From Azotobacter paspali (GTDB lineage: Bacteria; Pseudomonadota; Gammaproteobacteria; Pseudomonadales; Pseudomonadaceae): 6,257 nt of DNA. The DNA lies in NCBI RefSeq assembly GCF_042434745.1, contig NZ_JBHLSS010000160.1; one strand, written 5' to 3'. This document shows positions 5,740 through 6,257 of this stretch, one piece after another. The translations under genes and the position numbers were made by a program. Position 1 is the stretch's first letter. Every line of letters starts with the position of its first letter. The notes beneath the pieces were generated by a model. It saw only the letters and a list, made by a program, of their open reading frames with translations. It was not told the DNA's origin and ran no database searches.

Positions 5740-6257
5740 TCACGCCACCATGGCGGACTCGTCGAGTTGGCGATAATAAGCCGCTTCGGCCTCGGCCGGA
5801 GGTACGTTGCCGATCGGCTCCAGCCGCCGCCGGTGGTTGAACCAGTCCACCCAGGCCTGCGTGGCCAGTTCCACCGCCTCGCGGTTCTTCCAGGACTGGC
5901 GATGGATCACCTCGGCCTTGTAGAGTCCGTTGATGGTCTCGGCCAGGGCATTGTCATAAGAGTCGCCCACGCTACCTACGGACGGCTCGATACCAGCCTC
6001 GGCCAGGCGCTCGGTATAGCGGATCGATACGTACTGCACCCCGCGATCGCTATGGTGGATCAGCCCAGCGTGGCTGGCGGGTCGACGTACATACAGGGCC
6101 TGATCCAGCGCATCCAGCACGAACTCGGTAAGGGCCGAGCTGGACACCCTCCAGCCGACGATGCGCCGGGCGAACACGTCGATGACAAAAGCGACATAGA
6201 CGAAGCCCTGCCAAGTGGAGACATACGTGAAGTCCGACACCCACAGCGCGTTCGGAC
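5740..6257 (-). CDS. IS3-family transposase OrfB (DDE catalytic subunit), partial
   Basis: Catalyses cutting and joining of the insertion sequence ends. The frame is open to the window's right edge (PNALWVSDFTYV before the GTG at 6240), so the gene is truncated at its N-terminal side; about 172 of a usual 270-290 residues are present. Residues counted from that GTG show the integrase-core catalytic triad: Asp3 in WVSDFTYV, Asp65 in HHSDRGVQY and Glu101 in DNALAETINGLYK, giving the DD(35)E spacing of IS3 transposases. The C-terminal segment has VDWFNHRRRLEPIGN and PPAEAEAAYY, typical of the family. The stop is TGA at 5742-5740. The visible part is intact with no frameshift. In IS3 elements it is made as an OrfAB fusion by -1 frameshifting; that signal is outside the window. 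Confidence 0.93.
   Translation of the reverse strand, partial: PNALWVSDFTYVSTWQGFVYVAFVIDVFARRIVGWRVSSSALTEFVLDALDQALYVRRPASHAGLIHHSDRGVQYVSIRYTERLAEAGIEPSVGSVGDSYDNALAETINGLYKAEVIHRQSWKNREAVELATQAWVDWFNHRRRLEPIGNVPPAEAEAAYYRQLDESAMVA

Larger units (their letters stand above)
5701..6257 (-). mobile_element. IS3-family insertion sequence (IS51-like group), right-hand part; continues past the window
   Basis: The element's end is marked by TGAACCGCCCCGGGAATTCC beginning at 5701, matching the TG-starting terminal repeats of this IS3 subgroup. It lies about 39 bases beyond the OrfB stop. Inside is OrfB on the minus strand; OrfA and the other end lie to the right, outside the window. The group assignment is from the OrfB sequence and the repeat pattern. 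Compared with the older remnants in this window the element shows no visible decay, so it is the most recent arrival and has inserted into the group II intron gene. Confidence 0.85.

Overview
This window looks like part of the pyoverdine siderophore locus of a Pseudomonas, possibly P. aeruginosa or a close relative, broken up by mobile DNA. Two observations point there. The end of a peptide synthetase with a terminal thioesterase is followed on the same strand by a receptor whose N-terminus (MPSQAELSPLAKALLMR) and post-signal region closely resemble the pyoverdine receptor FpvA. The synthetase fragment also has the high-GC adenylation sequence typical of pseudomonads. The species call is inference; the genus is fairly secure.

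Layout, left to right. (1) 1-1529 (+): the 3' end of a non-ribosomal peptide synthetase, carrying the end of an adenylation domain, a peptidyl carrier domain and a thioesterase. Base composition falls abruptly from about 70% GC to about 40% (lower further on) at the carrier domain's LGGDS motif, near position 612. This suggests a natural recombination joint inside the gene. (2) 1530-2284: no intact gene. It holds worn remnants of an IS3-type OrfA (+) and probably of an IS630-type transposase (-), then the upstream region of the receptor gene. (3) 2285-4699 (+): a complete 804-residue FpvA-type TonB-dependent receptor with an N-terminal signalling domain. (4) 4700-6257 (all genes on -): nested mobile elements. 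Read on the minus strand from the right edge, these are an IS3-family element still running off the window, with a sharp terminal repeat at 5701; a group II intron reverse transcriptase cut by that element exactly at its PQGG motif; and an IS481-like transposase remnant with frameshifts, a stop and an internal deletion, ending just after the receptor gene.

How it works together: the synthetase's last module loads the final amino acid and the thioesterase releases the peptide, which after maturation becomes the secreted siderophore. FpvA takes up the ferric form and, through its signalling domain, normally reports binding to an anti-sigma/ECF sigma pair (FpvR with PvdS/FpvI in P. aeruginosa), which is not in this window. 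The insertion scars flank the receptor on both sides, in keeping with a locus that is exchanged horizontally and evolves quickly. I found no CRISPR array, tRNA or rRNA, and no wholly new system. The most notable signals are the composition joint within the carrier domain and the nested decay of mobile elements downstream of the receptor.
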